Below, piece by piece: positions 27,862 to 35,727 of a DNA stretch of 64,000 nt (the stretch's first letter is position 1; each line of letters begins with the position of its first letter). Source of the DNA: Enterococcus mundtii. Lineage in GTDB: Bacteria > Bacillota > Bacilli > Lactobacillales > Enterococcaceae. The notes under the pieces are model-generated. The model did no database searches. It worked only from the letters and a program-made list of their open reading frames with translations, and was not told the origin of the DNA. A program made the position numbers and the translations under genes. The DNA is taken from positions 2,618,001 to 2,682,000 of the forward strand of contig NZ_AP019810.1 of assembly GCF_013394305.1 (NCBI RefSeq). Reading direction: 5' to 3'.

Positions 27862-28268
27862 TTTAGATCCTCCTCATCAATTGGTGATAATAAGTCATTG
27901 TTCAAAATATTTAATTTTGATGGAACTGGAAATGGAACGGAGTTATGATAAAAGTAACCTTCATAATAACCAGTTGTACCATAATGACTTGGTAGTTCAC
28001 GATATCTGCTTAACCATCCCCTATATGCACCGCTTTGAAAGAAAGCTACTGCGGGAGCGGGGCTACCTGTTTTAATCCATCCTGACGTCCAATATCTAGT
28101 CAATATTGCTTTTGAGTCTAAGTTATCTGAATTTGAACCTATTGATTGGATGCTAGAAAATGGTTCTGTATGCTCGATTATTTCTTGGGTCTAGACGATT
28201 TGGCTAGGTAACAACATACTGAAAAAAGTAACGCCAACAAAGCAACTAAAAATAACCTTTTTTTTCAT
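27858..28268 (-). pseudogene. Small secreted protein 1, interrupted by in-frame TAG
   Basis: Reading from the ATG at 28268 gives a signal peptide (MKKKVIFSCFVGVTFFSMLL) and then TAG at 28191-28193 as codon 26. The same frame continues openly for another 110 codons to a TGA at 27858. The mature part has an acidic Ser/Asn-rich start, then RYWTSGWIKTGSPAPAVAFF, YRGWLSRY and YYEGYFYHN. GAGG precedes the ATG, and TTGATC-17-TATAAT precedes that. I do not recognise the family. The intact frame on both sides of the TAG suggests a recent nonsense mutation, not random open sequence. Confidence 0.65.
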
Positions 28269-28301
28269 ATTAAACCTCTTTTTTTTATTTGTTACAATTT
28301 T

Positions 28302-28330
28302 ATTATAGTTAGTTTATTATTTCCGATCAA
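28302..28330 (-). promoter_or_regulatory. Promoter of the secreted-protein pair
   Basis: Minus-strand -35 TTGATC (28325-28330), 17-nt spacer and -10 TATAAT (28302-28307), 34 nt before the ATG. Confidence 0.7.
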
Positions 28331-28354
28331 ATCATAACTTAGTTATTATTTGAT
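28326..28354. promoter_or_regulatory. 29-bp near-perfect palindrome (candidate operator)
   Basis: Arms ATCAAATCATAACT and AGTTATTATTTGAT match at 13 of 14 positions around a single T. It overlaps the -35 of the secreted pair and lies between that promoter and the divergent lipoprotein gene, as a regulator site would. Confidence 0.65.
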
Positions 28355-28398
28355 ATTTTTTTTGTGTGTGATATTTTTATTAAAAAGGAGTTGATGTT

Positions 28399-28914
28399 GT
28401 GTTTTATAAGTTGTTAAGTAAGTTATTTTATGTTCTTTTTTTGGGAGGTGTAATTTCTTTGTCGCTATTCTTGACTGGCTGCTCTAAATCGAATGAGGAC
28501 CGATTAAAAAACATCGAAATTGTTCAAGTGACGAATGCTGGGACGCTACAAAACAGAGGAAGTTATACTCTTAAAGAGGGAAATTTAGAGATCATGAAAG
28601 AAATCCAACTGGCACAAAGCCTTGATCAAGATCCCGCAGATTTAAAACTCTCAAGCAGTGAAGAACAAGAAATCAAAAGTTTGCTGACACCAGATTTTAC
28701 ATCCGCAGAACAAGACCTAAAAACGAATGAACTTTTTCAAACATTTGTTAAAGAGATCGAACATGTAACAGTCGAAGTCAATCAGGAGAAGAAAACGACA
28801 ACGTTAGTCGGAAAGGATTATCGAAAAGAATTTTCTTGGGTAGGTGAAAGTGGAAATCGTTTATCTGACTCACATAAGATTGAATATAGTTTTGTGTCAG
28901 GGAATGAGGAATAG
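28399..28914 (+). CDS. Hypothetical lipoprotein
   Basis: A 171-aa predicted lipoprotein. The N-terminal hydrophobic signal ends in the lipobox LTGC, with lipidated Cys at residue 28, followed by a hydrophilic, charged domain rich in Glu, Lys and Asp (about residues 30-171). The C-terminal part looks beta-rich (HVTVEVNQEKKTTTLVGKDY). The start is GTG, eight bases after AAGGAG. It is divergent from the broken secreted pair and shares the intergenic palindrome. No family is recognised. Codon use is closer to the core genome than that of the genes around it. Confidence 0.75.
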   Translation: MFYKLLSKLFYVLFLGGVISLSLFLTGCSKSNEDRLKNIEIVQVTNAGTLQNRGSYTLKEGNLEIMKEIQLAQSLDQDPADLKLSSSEEQEIKSLLTPDFTSAEQDLKTNELFQTFVKEIEHVTVEVNQEKKTTTLVGKDYRKEFSWVGESGNRLSDSHKIEYSFVSGNEE

Positions 28915-29316
28915 TTGAGTAAAGGAATAGCCTTAAAAAACGATGCTTCTTGCAAAATGATTATTGAAGTAGAGGAATTTCAGAATAATTTGAACAGAAA
29001 GAAGGGGGCACCATCTTTTCCCTGTTCTTTTAATTGATTAAAAATATTTTTCTGTACCGAATCAGGATTTTTGATTTGAAATTTTAAAAGTTGTTGAAAC
29101 CATAGGTATTTCTTTTTAGTGCTGGATATTGGTACTTAACTATTTAAGTAGGCCATCTGAATAGTTATAGTGTAAGGCGTTCTTGGTGTGTGCATAAACT
29201 TGCTAACGTATCTTATCGTCTTGGTATAGCTTTCAGGAAGTTATATTGTCCAGATATTCGCGAAACATCCATTACACAGTAATCGACCATTTCTTTCCCG
29301 CATGAAGAATGCCTTG
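28915..29316. other. Gene-free stretch between lipoprotein and AbiE genes
   Basis: About 400 nt with no supportable ORF. No clear repeat or RNA was found. It may be a worn remnant of older genes. Confidence 0.55.
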
Positions 29317-29362
29317 TTACAATTACACTATTATGATAAGTTTAATGTAGTGTATTTGTAAC
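29316..29362. promoter_or_regulatory. Inverted repeat upstream of abiEi (candidate AbiEi operator)
   Basis: GTTACAATTACACTA (29316-29330) and TAGTGTATTTGTAAC (29348-29362) are 15-nt arms with one mismatched pair and a 17-nt centre that includes TATGAT. It ends 17 nt before the abiEi start. AbiEi antitoxins are known to autorepress by binding inverted repeats in their promoter. Confidence 0.7.
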
Positions 29363-29379
29363 GTAAGTGAGGGGATTAA

Positions 29380-29973
29380 ATGCAAGATAAGCTGAAAGAG
29401 TTGTTGCGTATTCGCGATGGAAATTTATCTATGAAGGAAGCTAGAAAATTAGGAATTTCAGCAACTACTGTACAAAGATTGGTGAATCAAGGAATTTTGA
29501 TGAAAGTTGATCGTGGTTATTATGTAGAGACTGGTCATGGAATCGATGATTTATTTTGTTTTCAGCAACGATTTTCCAGAGGAATATTTTCTCATGAAAC
29601 GACATTAGATATATATCAACTTTCTACAAACATGCCGAACTTCATTCATTTGACTTTTCCACATGGTTATAATGTGAATCGTTCAATTACGAAAGAGCAA
29701 CAGTTACAATTTCATTTTGTGAAGAAGGAAGTATACGAGTTAGGGAAAGTGGAGGGCACTTCCTTTCAAGGAAATCCTATTATTATATACGATAAGGAAC
29801 GAACTCTTTGTGATATTTGGAATCCGAGATATGAAATTGAATATGAAATGAAATTAGAAGCTTTAAAAGAGTACATGAGAGATCCTAGGAGAGACCCAAG
29901 TAAATTAAGAGATTATATGACAAAACTACATGTAGAAAAAGAAATGAAATATCATATGCAGAGTTTGTATTGA
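29380..29973 (+). CDS. abiEi: Type IV antitoxin AbiEi
   Basis: A 197-aa AbiEi-family protein: a winged-helix N-terminal domain (about residues 1-55, with MKEARKLGISATTVQRLVNQGILMKVDRGYY) followed by the AbiEi antitoxin domain. In the family the first domain represses the promoter and the C-terminal domain neutralises AbiEii without direct contact (type IV). The second half has the usual IHLTFPHGYNVNRS and IIIYDKERTLCDIW blocks. The ATG follows GAGGGGA. It pairs with the next gene 12 nt on and sits in an AT-rich island, fitting horizontal gain. Confidence 0.88.
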   Translation: MQDKLKELLRIRDGNLSMKEARKLGISATTVQRLVNQGILMKVDRGYYVETGHGIDDLFCFQQRFSRGIFSHETTLDIYQLSTNMPNFIHLTFPHGYNVNRSITKEQQLQFHFVKKEVYELGKVEGTSFQGNPIIIYDKERTLCDIWNPRYEIEYEMKLEALKEYMRDPRRDPSKLRDYMTKLHVEKEMKYHMQSLY

Positions 29974-29985
29974 TGGAGAGAAAAT

Positions 29986-30843
29986 ATGACCCCTACACAA
30001 TTTACAGCAAAAACAAGAAATCTTGCAAAAAGTATAGGATTAAATGCACAGTTAGTTCAAAGGCATTTTATGATGGATCGCTTAGTTGAACAAATCTCTG
30101 AATCGAAGTATAAAAATGACTTTATTTTGAAAGGTGGTCTTCTATTAGGTTCAAAATATGGAATTGATAGAAGAACAACAATTGATATTGATACGACATT
30201 TAGAAATAGTAAATTAACTAAAGAAAAATTGAAGAACATCTTTAAAGAATTAACTAGTAAACCTACGAAAGAGGGAATTGTTTTCTCTGTTCAAGAGATT
30301 AAAGAGACAAGGGAAATTGATTTTTATCCTGGGTTTCAAATTAAATTGATTGCTCATTTAGAAAAAATACGTGTCCCATTTAAATTGGATGTAACAACAG
30401 GAGATTCTATTTATCCTGAAGTAGATATACATCATCATCAATTGATGTTTGAAGATAAAAAAGTGGAGATTCCAGCTTATCCAACAGAACAGATTATTGC
30501 AGAAAAGCTGAGTGCTACATTTAACTTTGGGACAGACAATTCGAGATTGAAAGATTACTACGACCTATTTGCCATCAGAAAACTAGAAAATATTGATATG
30601 AAAGAGCTATATAAAAGTGTCCGAAATACATTTACAAAACGTGGAGACAACAAACCGTTATCTTTTTATTATGAAAGGGAAATCGAAAAGATAAAAGGGA
30701 GCGGTTATTTGGAAAAACTATGGGACAAATATCGCTCAGTTAATTCTTTTGCGAATTCTATTTCATTTGCAGATACAGTTAACGGAGTTGCTTATCTAAT
30801 GCAAATTGTAATCAAAATTGAAAATCAAGAAAGAAAACAATAG
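29986..30843 (+). CDS. abiEii: AbiEii nucleotidyltransferase toxin
   Basis: A 285-aa AbiEii/DUF1814 toxin. The nucleotidyltransferase motif is KGGLLLGS (49-56) followed by RRTTIDID (62-69), giving the two metal Asp at 67 and 69. A third acidic strand is KLDVTTGD near 134-141. The downstream EKLSATFNF and RLKDYYDLF blocks (about 166-190) are typical. Family members transfer nucleotides to RNA (tRNA has been shown for MenT relatives), stop growth and can abort phage infection. All key residues are present, so it looks active. Confidence 0.9.
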   Translation: MTPTQFTAKTRNLAKSIGLNAQLVQRHFMMDRLVEQISESKYKNDFILKGGLLLGSKYGIDRRTTIDIDTTFRNSKLTKEKLKNIFKELTSKPTKEGIVFSVQEIKETREIDFYPGFQIKLIAHLEKIRVPFKLDVTTGDSIYPEVDIHHHQLMFEDKKVEIPAYPTEQIIAEKLSATFNFGTDNSRLKDYYDLFAIRKLENIDMKELYKSVRNTFTKRGDNKPLSFYYEREIEKIKGSGYLEKLWDKYRSVNSFANSISFADTVNGVAYLMQIVIKIENQERKQ

Positions 30844-30978
30844 TTTACAAGAATTGAACAAATCAAGATGACAAACGATATTAATTGTGTGATTTAGCGT
30901 AAATCAGCGGAACCAATGAGCTTGGTACAGAGGTGTTTGGCTTTGAGAAACAAAGTAAAATAGACTGAAAATCAAATA

Positions 30979-31008
30979 AAAAAGCTGAGACTTGGTTCTC
31001 AGCTTTTT
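30979..31008 (+). terminator. Terminator after abiEii
   Basis: AAAAAGCTGAG / CTCAGCTTTTT stem with a short loop. The flanking A and T runs let it work on both strands. Confidence 0.85.
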
Positions 31009-31134
31009 CATTTCTTCCCTTGAAATATTAAAATAAATATTCTTAATTTGTGATTATTATTCATTTTAAAAGCATAAAAACGAATAAAATTAAATAAATA
31101 TACAAAAAATAGTTTATTTTTGAAATTTTCATGC

Positions 31135-31140
31135 TATAAT
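31135..31140 (+). promoter_or_regulatory. Extended -10 of the amino-acid ABC operon
   Basis: TGC-TATAAT, 30 nt before the ATG of the binding protein. No strong -35. Confidence 0.5.
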
Positions 31141-31170
31141 GACAGAACAAAATGAATAAGGGGCGAGACA

Positions 31171-31989
31171 ATGAAAAAGATTTCCGGAATTATTTTATTT
31201 TTAGTTACAACATTCGCATTAGGAGCTTGCGGGAATGGGGATGCAGCTGAATCAAACGATCAATTAGCAGCAATCAAGGAAAGTGGTGTATTGAAAGTGG
31301 CGACGTCTGCTGATTATGCGCCGTTTGAATTTCATACGATCGTCGATGGGAAAGATCAAATCGTCGGATCGGATATTGATTTAGCTAAAGCCATCGCAGA
31401 TGAGCTTGGTGTGAAATTGGAGCTCTCAGATATGAGTTTCAACACGGTGTTAGCCTCTTTAAAAGAAGGGAAAGTCGATGTAGCGATCTCAGCGATTTCA
31501 GCGACCGCAGAACGAAAAGAACAATTTGACTTCACCGACAACTATTACAATCCGCCACAAGTTCTCGTGATCAATAAAAAAGATAAAAACACGTTCACAA
31601 GCATTGATCGCTTGGCAGGTAAAAGCTTAGGGGCGCAAAAAGGCTCGATCCAAGAAGCAGTGATCAACGAACAAATCAAAGAAGCTAAAGTAGTCACGAT
31701 CGATAAAGTGCCAAATATGGTGATCGAGATCAATCAAGGTTCACTGGATGGCATGGTCGTTGAACAAACGATTGCCGAAGCATATATTGCTCAGAACCCC
31801 AACTTGATGATTGCAGATATCCCTTTGGAACAATCAGATGATGAAGCTTTTGCTGTTGCCTTACCAAAAGGGAGTACAGAATTACAAGAAGAGTTGAATA
31901 AAATCATCAAAAAATTAAGTGATGAGGGAAAAATCGATGAATTCATCAAAAAAAATCATGAACTAGCTGAACAAACAGCGACAGAATAG
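31171..31989 (+). CDS. Amino-acid ABC transporter substrate-binding lipoprotein
   Basis: A 272-aa periplasmic-binding-protein type lipoprotein. The signal peptide ends in LGAC (lipidated Cys20). The SBP_bac_3 domain follows, with GVLKVATSADYAPFEF (about residues 39-54), GSDIDLAKAIADELGVKLEL, and SFNTVLASLKEGKVDVAISA, including the Arg of TAERKEQFDFT that holds the amino-acid carboxylate. It is first in a three-gene polar amino-acid importer. The exact ligand (arginine, glutamine, cystine or other) cannot be read with confidence. Confidence 0.92.
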   Translation: MKKISGIILFLVTTFALGACGNGDAAESNDQLAAIKESGVLKVATSADYAPFEFHTIVDGKDQIVGSDIDLAKAIADELGVKLELSDMSFNTVLASLKEGKVDVAISAISATAERKEQFDFTDNYYNPPQVLVINKKDKNTFTSIDRLAGKSLGAQKGSIQEAVINEQIKEAKVVTIDKVPNMVIEINQGSLDGMVVEQTIAEAYIAQNPNLMIADIPLEQSDDEAFAVALPKGSTELQEELNKIIKKLSDEGKIDEFIKKNHELAEQTATE

Positions 31990-32000
31990 AGGGACGCAGT

Positions 32001-32690
32001 GTGAATTTTTCGTTTTTAGATAAGTACTTACCGTATTTTTTATCCGGCGCGGTCGTTACGATCGTCATTTCGATCTTGACAGTCATCTTTGGTACAATGA
32101 TTGGCCTAGCCATGGCATTGATGAAGCGCTCAAAGATCAAGCCTTTGAATTGGTTAGCTAATAGTTATATCGAATTACTAAGAGGCACACCGATGTTATT
32201 GCAGATCATGATCGGATTCATCTTATTGCAACGTTTCTTTCCAGCGGTGGATTGGTCCGTGGGGATTTTAACCATCGACTTAGGGCGTTTGATACCAGGA
32301 ATCATCGTATTATCACTGAACTCTGGGGCGTATGTTGCTGAGATCATTCGTGGAGGGATTGCGGCTGTTGATATGGGACAAACAGAAGCTTCGTATTCAC
32401 TAGGCTTACGTCCTATACAGGCGATGCGTTATGTCATTTTCCCACAAGCGTTGAGAAATATCCTGCCACCATTAGGAAATGAGTTTGTCACGTTGATCAA
32501 AGATTCTTCTTTACTGACAGTGATCGGTATCAATGAATTGATGGGATCTGCTCAGATCGTTATCTCAAACTCCTATATCCCATTGGAACCTTATTTTATT
32601 GCCGCAGGGTTATACTTCGTTATGACCTTTGTAACATCGCGGTTGTTGAGTAGTTGGGAGAAAAAACTCGGAAAAGGGTATCAACGTTAG
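32001..32690 (+). CDS. Amino-acid ABC transporter permease
   Basis: A 229-aa permease of the His/Glu/Gln/Arg type. About five membrane spans are seen. The EAA loop that docks the ATPase is [43 protein letters not shown] (about residues 130-173). The start is GTG, 11 nt after the binding-protein stop, with AGAGGGACG upstream. One permease gene implies a homodimer. Confidence 0.92.
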   Translation: MNFSFLDKYLPYFLSGAVVTIVISILTVIFGTMIGLAMALMKRSKIKPLNWLANSYIELLRGTPMLLQIMIGFILLQRFFPAVDWSVGILTIDLGRLIPGIIVLSLNSGAYVAEIIRGGIAAVDMGQTEASYSLGLRPIQAMRYVIFPQALRNILPPLGNEFVTLIKDSSLLTVIGINELMGSAQIVISNSYIPLEPYFIAAGLYFVMTFVTSRLLSSWEKKLGKGYQR

Positions 32691-32703
32691 GAGAGAATGT
32701 CGT

Positions 32704-33438
32704 ATGGAAAAATCAATAGTAACGATCAAACAATTAAATAAATCATTTGGGGAAACAGAAGTATTGAAAGGAATTACTACGACTATTTCCGCCGGGGAGG
32801 TCGTAGTGATCATCGGCCCTTCAGGTTCAGGGAAAAGTACGTTTCTCCGTTGTTTGAATCTACTCGAATCTCCTACAGCCGGTACGGTGGAGTTTGAGGG
32901 AACGGATATCACACATAAGAAACACGATATTTTTAAAACAAGAGAAAAAATGGGGATGGTTTTTCAACAGTTCAATCTATTTCCCAATATGACAGTATTA
33001 GAAAATATCACCTTATCACCAATCAAAGTGAAAAAAATGCCTAAGAAAGCAGCCGAGGCGATCGCTTTGGAATTATTGGCAAAAGTTGGTTTGTCAGATA
33101 AAGCCACCGCCTATCCTTACTCTTTATCAGGTGGACAGCAGCAACGGATAGCGATTGCCCGAGCGTTGGCAATGCAACCAGACGTCATGTTGTTCGATGA
33201 GCCTACTTCGGCACTTGATCCAGAAATGGTGGGTGAAGTACTCTCGGTTATGTTGCAATTGGCACAAGAAGGGATGACGATGGTCATTGTCACTCATGAA
33301 ATCGGCTTTGCGAAAGAAGTGGGTGATCGAATCATCTTTATGGATCAAGGACAGATCGTGGAAGAGGGGACACCTAGTGAGGTGCTGGAGCGGACGAGCC
33401 AGCCTCGGACTATCGATTTTTTGGCCAAAGTATTGTAG
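32704..33438 (+). CDS. Amino-acid ABC transporter ATP-binding protein
   Basis: A 244-aa ABC ATPase. Walker A is GPSGSGKST (about residues 39-47), the Q-loop is [13 protein letters not shown], the signature is [15 protein letters not shown] (about 141-155), and Walker B is [19 protein letters not shown], with the switch His in VTHE. GAGAG lies before the ATG. It is last in the operon; two hairpins with T-tracts follow within 250 nt. Confidence 0.95.
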   Translation: MEKSIVTIKQLNKSFGETEVLKGITTTISAGEVVVIIGPSGSGKSTFLRCLNLLESPTAGTVEFEGTDITHKKHDIFKTREKMGMVFQQFNLFPNMTVLENITLSPIKVKKMPKKAAEAIALELLAKVGLSDKATAYPYSLSGGQQQRIAIARALAMQPDVMLFDEPTSALDPEMVGEVLSVMLQLAQEGMTMVIVTHEIGFAKEVGDRIIFMDQGQIVEEGTPSEVLERTSQPRTIDFLAKVL

Positions 33439-33556
33439 TAAAAAATAAGATATAAGAAATGGCGCTCTTTTCCAACATTACCTATGGATAGTGATTTCAG
33501 TTCTTTAGGTTTTTCTAAAATTATATGAATGATGTTCCAAAAGTAACTCTTTCAGT

Positions 33557-33613
33557 AATAAGCAACCAACTCAAGAATATAGAAGAATCTATTTTATGAG
33601 CTGATTGCTTATT
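33557..33613 (+). terminator. Terminator after the amino-acid ABC operon
   Basis: AATAAGCAA...ACTCA pairs with TGAG...TTGCTTATT, a long loop, then TTTTTT. Confidence 0.65.
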
Positions 33614-33638
33614 TTTTGGAGCTGGTTCCTTCTGTTAT

Positions 33639-33681
33639 TACCTCCATTAAAAGGTTTAATGTATAGAGGTAGTTTTTTTTT
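33639..33681 (+). terminator. Second terminator before yqeG
   Basis: TACCTC.ATTAAA / TTTAAT....GAGGTA around a 3-nt loop, then nine T. Confidence 0.75.
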
Positions 33682-33692
33682 AGATTTTACAG

Positions 33693-33737
33693 TATAATAT
33701 GGGGTTGAGGAGTACATATCGTGCTCCTTCATTTTTT
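33693..33737 (+). promoter_or_regulatory. yqeG promoter -10 and leader hairpin
   Basis: TATAAT (33693-33698) is followed by a 7-bp hairpin GGAGTAC-ATATC-GTGCTCC (33709-33727) and TTCATTTTTT. It has the form of a small terminator in the leader of the yqeG-yqeM operon. Confidence 0.5.
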
Positions 33738-33754
33738 GCAGATGAGGAGACAAC

Positions 33755-34282
33755 ATGTTTTCAAATTATAAACCTACATGGATGGTAGAAGCCGTCTATA
33801 AAATTACCCCTGCACAACTGAAAAAACTAGGGATCAAAGCCGTCTTGACGGACCTTGATAATACACTGATTGCTTGGAATAATCCAGATGGAACGGAAGA
33901 ATTGTTCACTTGGATTTTAGAAATGAGAAATGCGGGCATACCAGTAGTCGTTGTTTCTAACAACAACTCAGAACGCGTAGCTCGTGCAGTTAAAAAATTT
34001 GAGCTACTTTATGTTGCAAGAGCTTTGAAGCCTTTGCCAGTGGGAATCAATAAAGCAAAAAAAATGTTGGATCTGGCAGATGAAGAAATCATCATGATTG
34101 GTGATCAGATCATGACCGATATTCGTGGCGCGAATAGTGCCGGTATCCGTAGTGTCTTAGTTAAACCAATCATTGAAACTGATAGTTGGAAGACGAAATT
34201 CAATCGGTTCTGGGAACGTAAGATCATGAGTTATTTAGTAAAGAAACATCCAGATATGGATTGGCGAGGTGGCATTGAATGA
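33755..34282 (+). CDS. yqeG: YqeG family HAD-type phosphatase
   Basis: A 175-aa HAD (subclass IIIA) phosphatase. The nucleophile motif is LTDLDNTLIAWN (about residues 30-41, first Asp), then VVSNNNSERV (motif II), the Lys of ARALKPLP, and MIGDQIMTDIRGAN with the motif IV Asp. It heads the conserved Firmicutes cluster yqeG-yqeH-yhbY-nadD-yqeK-rsfS-yqeM. The physiological substrate is not established. GAGGAG precedes the ATG; the stop overlaps yqeH by 4 nt. Confidence 0.93.
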   Translation: MFSNYKPTWMVEAVYKITPAQLKKLGIKAVLTDLDNTLIAWNNPDGTEELFTWILEMRNAGIPVVVVSNNNSERVARAVKKFELLYVARALKPLPVGINKAKKMLDLADEEIIMIGDQIMTDIRGANSAGIRSVLVKPIIETDSWKTKFNRFWERKIMSYLVKKHPDMDWRGGIE

Positions 34283-35388
34283 ACGAAGAATTGCAATGTA
34301 TCGGTTGTGGCGTGATGATCCAAACTGAACATCCTGATGAATTAGGCTATACACCAAAAGCAGCACTCGAAAAAGGGTTAGCAACAGGGGATGTTTATTG
34401 TCAACGTTGTTTCCGTTTGAGACATTATAATGAGATCCAAGATGTATCACTGACAGATGATGATTTCTTGCGATTACTAAATGAATTAGGTCAAAAAGAC
34501 GCATTGATCGTCAATGTGGTGGATATTTTCGATTTCAACGGTTCACTGATTCCTGGATTACATCGTTTTGTCGGAAAAAATCCAGTTCTTTTGGTTGGGA
34601 ACAAAGTCGATATTTTACCTAAATCATTAAAAAAATCAAAAATGATCCAATGGATGAATGAGCGTGCCCATGAAGCAGGGCTAAGACCTGTCGAGGTGTT
34701 GTTGACAAGCGCAAAAAAAGCACCTGAAATGACAACACTTCTAGAGAAAATCGAAAAATATCGTGAGGGTCGAGATGTGTATATCGTTGGTGTGACGAAT
34801 GTCGGGAAATCGACATTGATCAATCAGATCATCAAAAATACGGCAGGCGTCCAAGAAGTGATCACGACTTCGCAGTTCCCAGGAACAACGTTAGATAAAA
34901 TCGAGATCCCATTGGATGATGGCCAATTTTTGATCGATACACCAGGAATTATCCATCGCCATCAAATGGCCCACTATTTAGGCAAAAAAGACTTACGTAT
35001 CATCGCACCGACGAAGGAAATCAAGCCTAAGGTGTATCAGCTGAATGAAGGTCAAACGCTTTTCCTTGGAGGATTAGCTCGATTCGACTTTATCAGTGGC
35101 AAACGAGGTTCATTTATTGCTTATGTATCAAATGATGTCAATTTACATCGGACAAAATTAGAAAAAGCCGATACTTTTTATGAAAAACATGTAGGCGGCT
35201 TATTGCAACCACCACGTCCGAATGAAGTCAGTGAATTCCCTGAACTTGTTCGCTTTGAGTTTTCTGTAAAAGAAAAGACAGATATCGTCTTTGCAGGACT
35301 AGGCTGGATCACGGTAACGGAACCAGCAGTCATCGCAGGCTGGGCGCCAAAAGGGGTACATGTGTTAAGAAGAAAAGCACTGATTTAA
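34279..35388 (+). CDS. yqeH: Ribosome biogenesis GTPase YqeH
   Basis: A 369-aa circularly permuted GTPase needed for 30S assembly. The N-terminal zinc finger has Cys 7, 10, 41 and 44. The GTPase motifs come in permuted order: NKVD (G4), TSAKK (G5), GVTNVGKSTL (G1) and DTPG (G3). An RNA-binding C-terminal domain follows. It overlaps yqeG (ATGA), so expression is coupled. Confidence 0.96.
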   Translation: MNEELQCIGCGVMIQTEHPDELGYTPKAALEKGLATGDVYCQRCFRLRHYNEIQDVSLTDDDFLRLLNELGQKDALIVNVVDIFDFNGSLIPGLHRFVGKNPVLLVGNKVDILPKSLKKSKMIQWMNERAHEAGLRPVEVLLTSAKKAPEMTTLLEKIEKYREGRDVYIVGVTNVGKSTLINQIIKNTAGVQEVITTSQFPGTTLDKIEIPLDDGQFLIDTPGIIHRHQMAHYLGKKDLRIIAPTKEIKPKVYQLNEGQTLFLGGLARFDFISGKRGSFIAYVSNDVNLHRTKLEKADTFYEKHVGGLLQPPRPNEVSEFPELVRFEFSVKEKTDIVFAGLGWITVTEPAVIAGWAPKGVHVLRRKALI

Positions 35389-35403
35389 GAAAGAAGGAAA
35401 AAC

Positions 35404-35715
35404 ATGAGTTTAAGAGGAAAGCAAAAACGATTTTTACGTAGTCAGGCACACCATCTTCAACCGATCTTCCAAATCGGTAAAGGTGGGATCAATGAAGCAA
35501 TGATCGTCCAAATCGAAGAAGCACTTGAAAAAAGAGAATTGATCAAAGTATCATTGTTGCAAAATACAGATGAGATCGCAGAAGATGTGGCACAAGTATT
35601 AGAACAAGCTATCGCATGTGAAGTGGTTCAGATCATCGGACGCGTGCTTGTTTTATACAAAGCATCATCTAAAGAGAAATACCAACGGATATCTAAAGAA
35701 GTACATGCAATCTAA
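35404..35715 (+). CDS. yhbY: Ribosome assembly RNA-binding protein YhbY
   Basis: A 103-aa CRM-domain protein that binds the precursor of the large ribosomal subunit. The domain shows LRGKQKRFLRSQAHHLQPIFQIGKGG (GxGG-type loop, residues 2-28), and ends with GRVLVLYKASSKEK. It lies 15 nt after yqeH with AGAAGGA upstream. Confidence 0.95.
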   Translation: MSLRGKQKRFLRSQAHHLQPIFQIGKGGINEAMIVQIEEALEKRELIKVSLLQNTDEIAEDVAQVLEQAIACEVVQIIGRVLVLYKASSKEKYQRISKEVHAI

Positions 35716-35727
35716 GGAGTGACGAAG

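Larger units (their letters stand above)
30844..31170. other. AbiE / ABC transporter intergenic region
   Basis: No gene. It contains a degenerate stretch resembling the start of the 170-nt hairpin repeat (30924-30955), a terminator (30979-31008) and the ABC operon promoter near 31135. Confidence 0.6.
33439..33754. other. ABC operon / yqeG intergenic region
   Basis: No gene. It holds two terminators (33557-33613, 33639-33681), a TATAAT at 33693 and a leader hairpin before yqeG. Confidence 0.6.
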
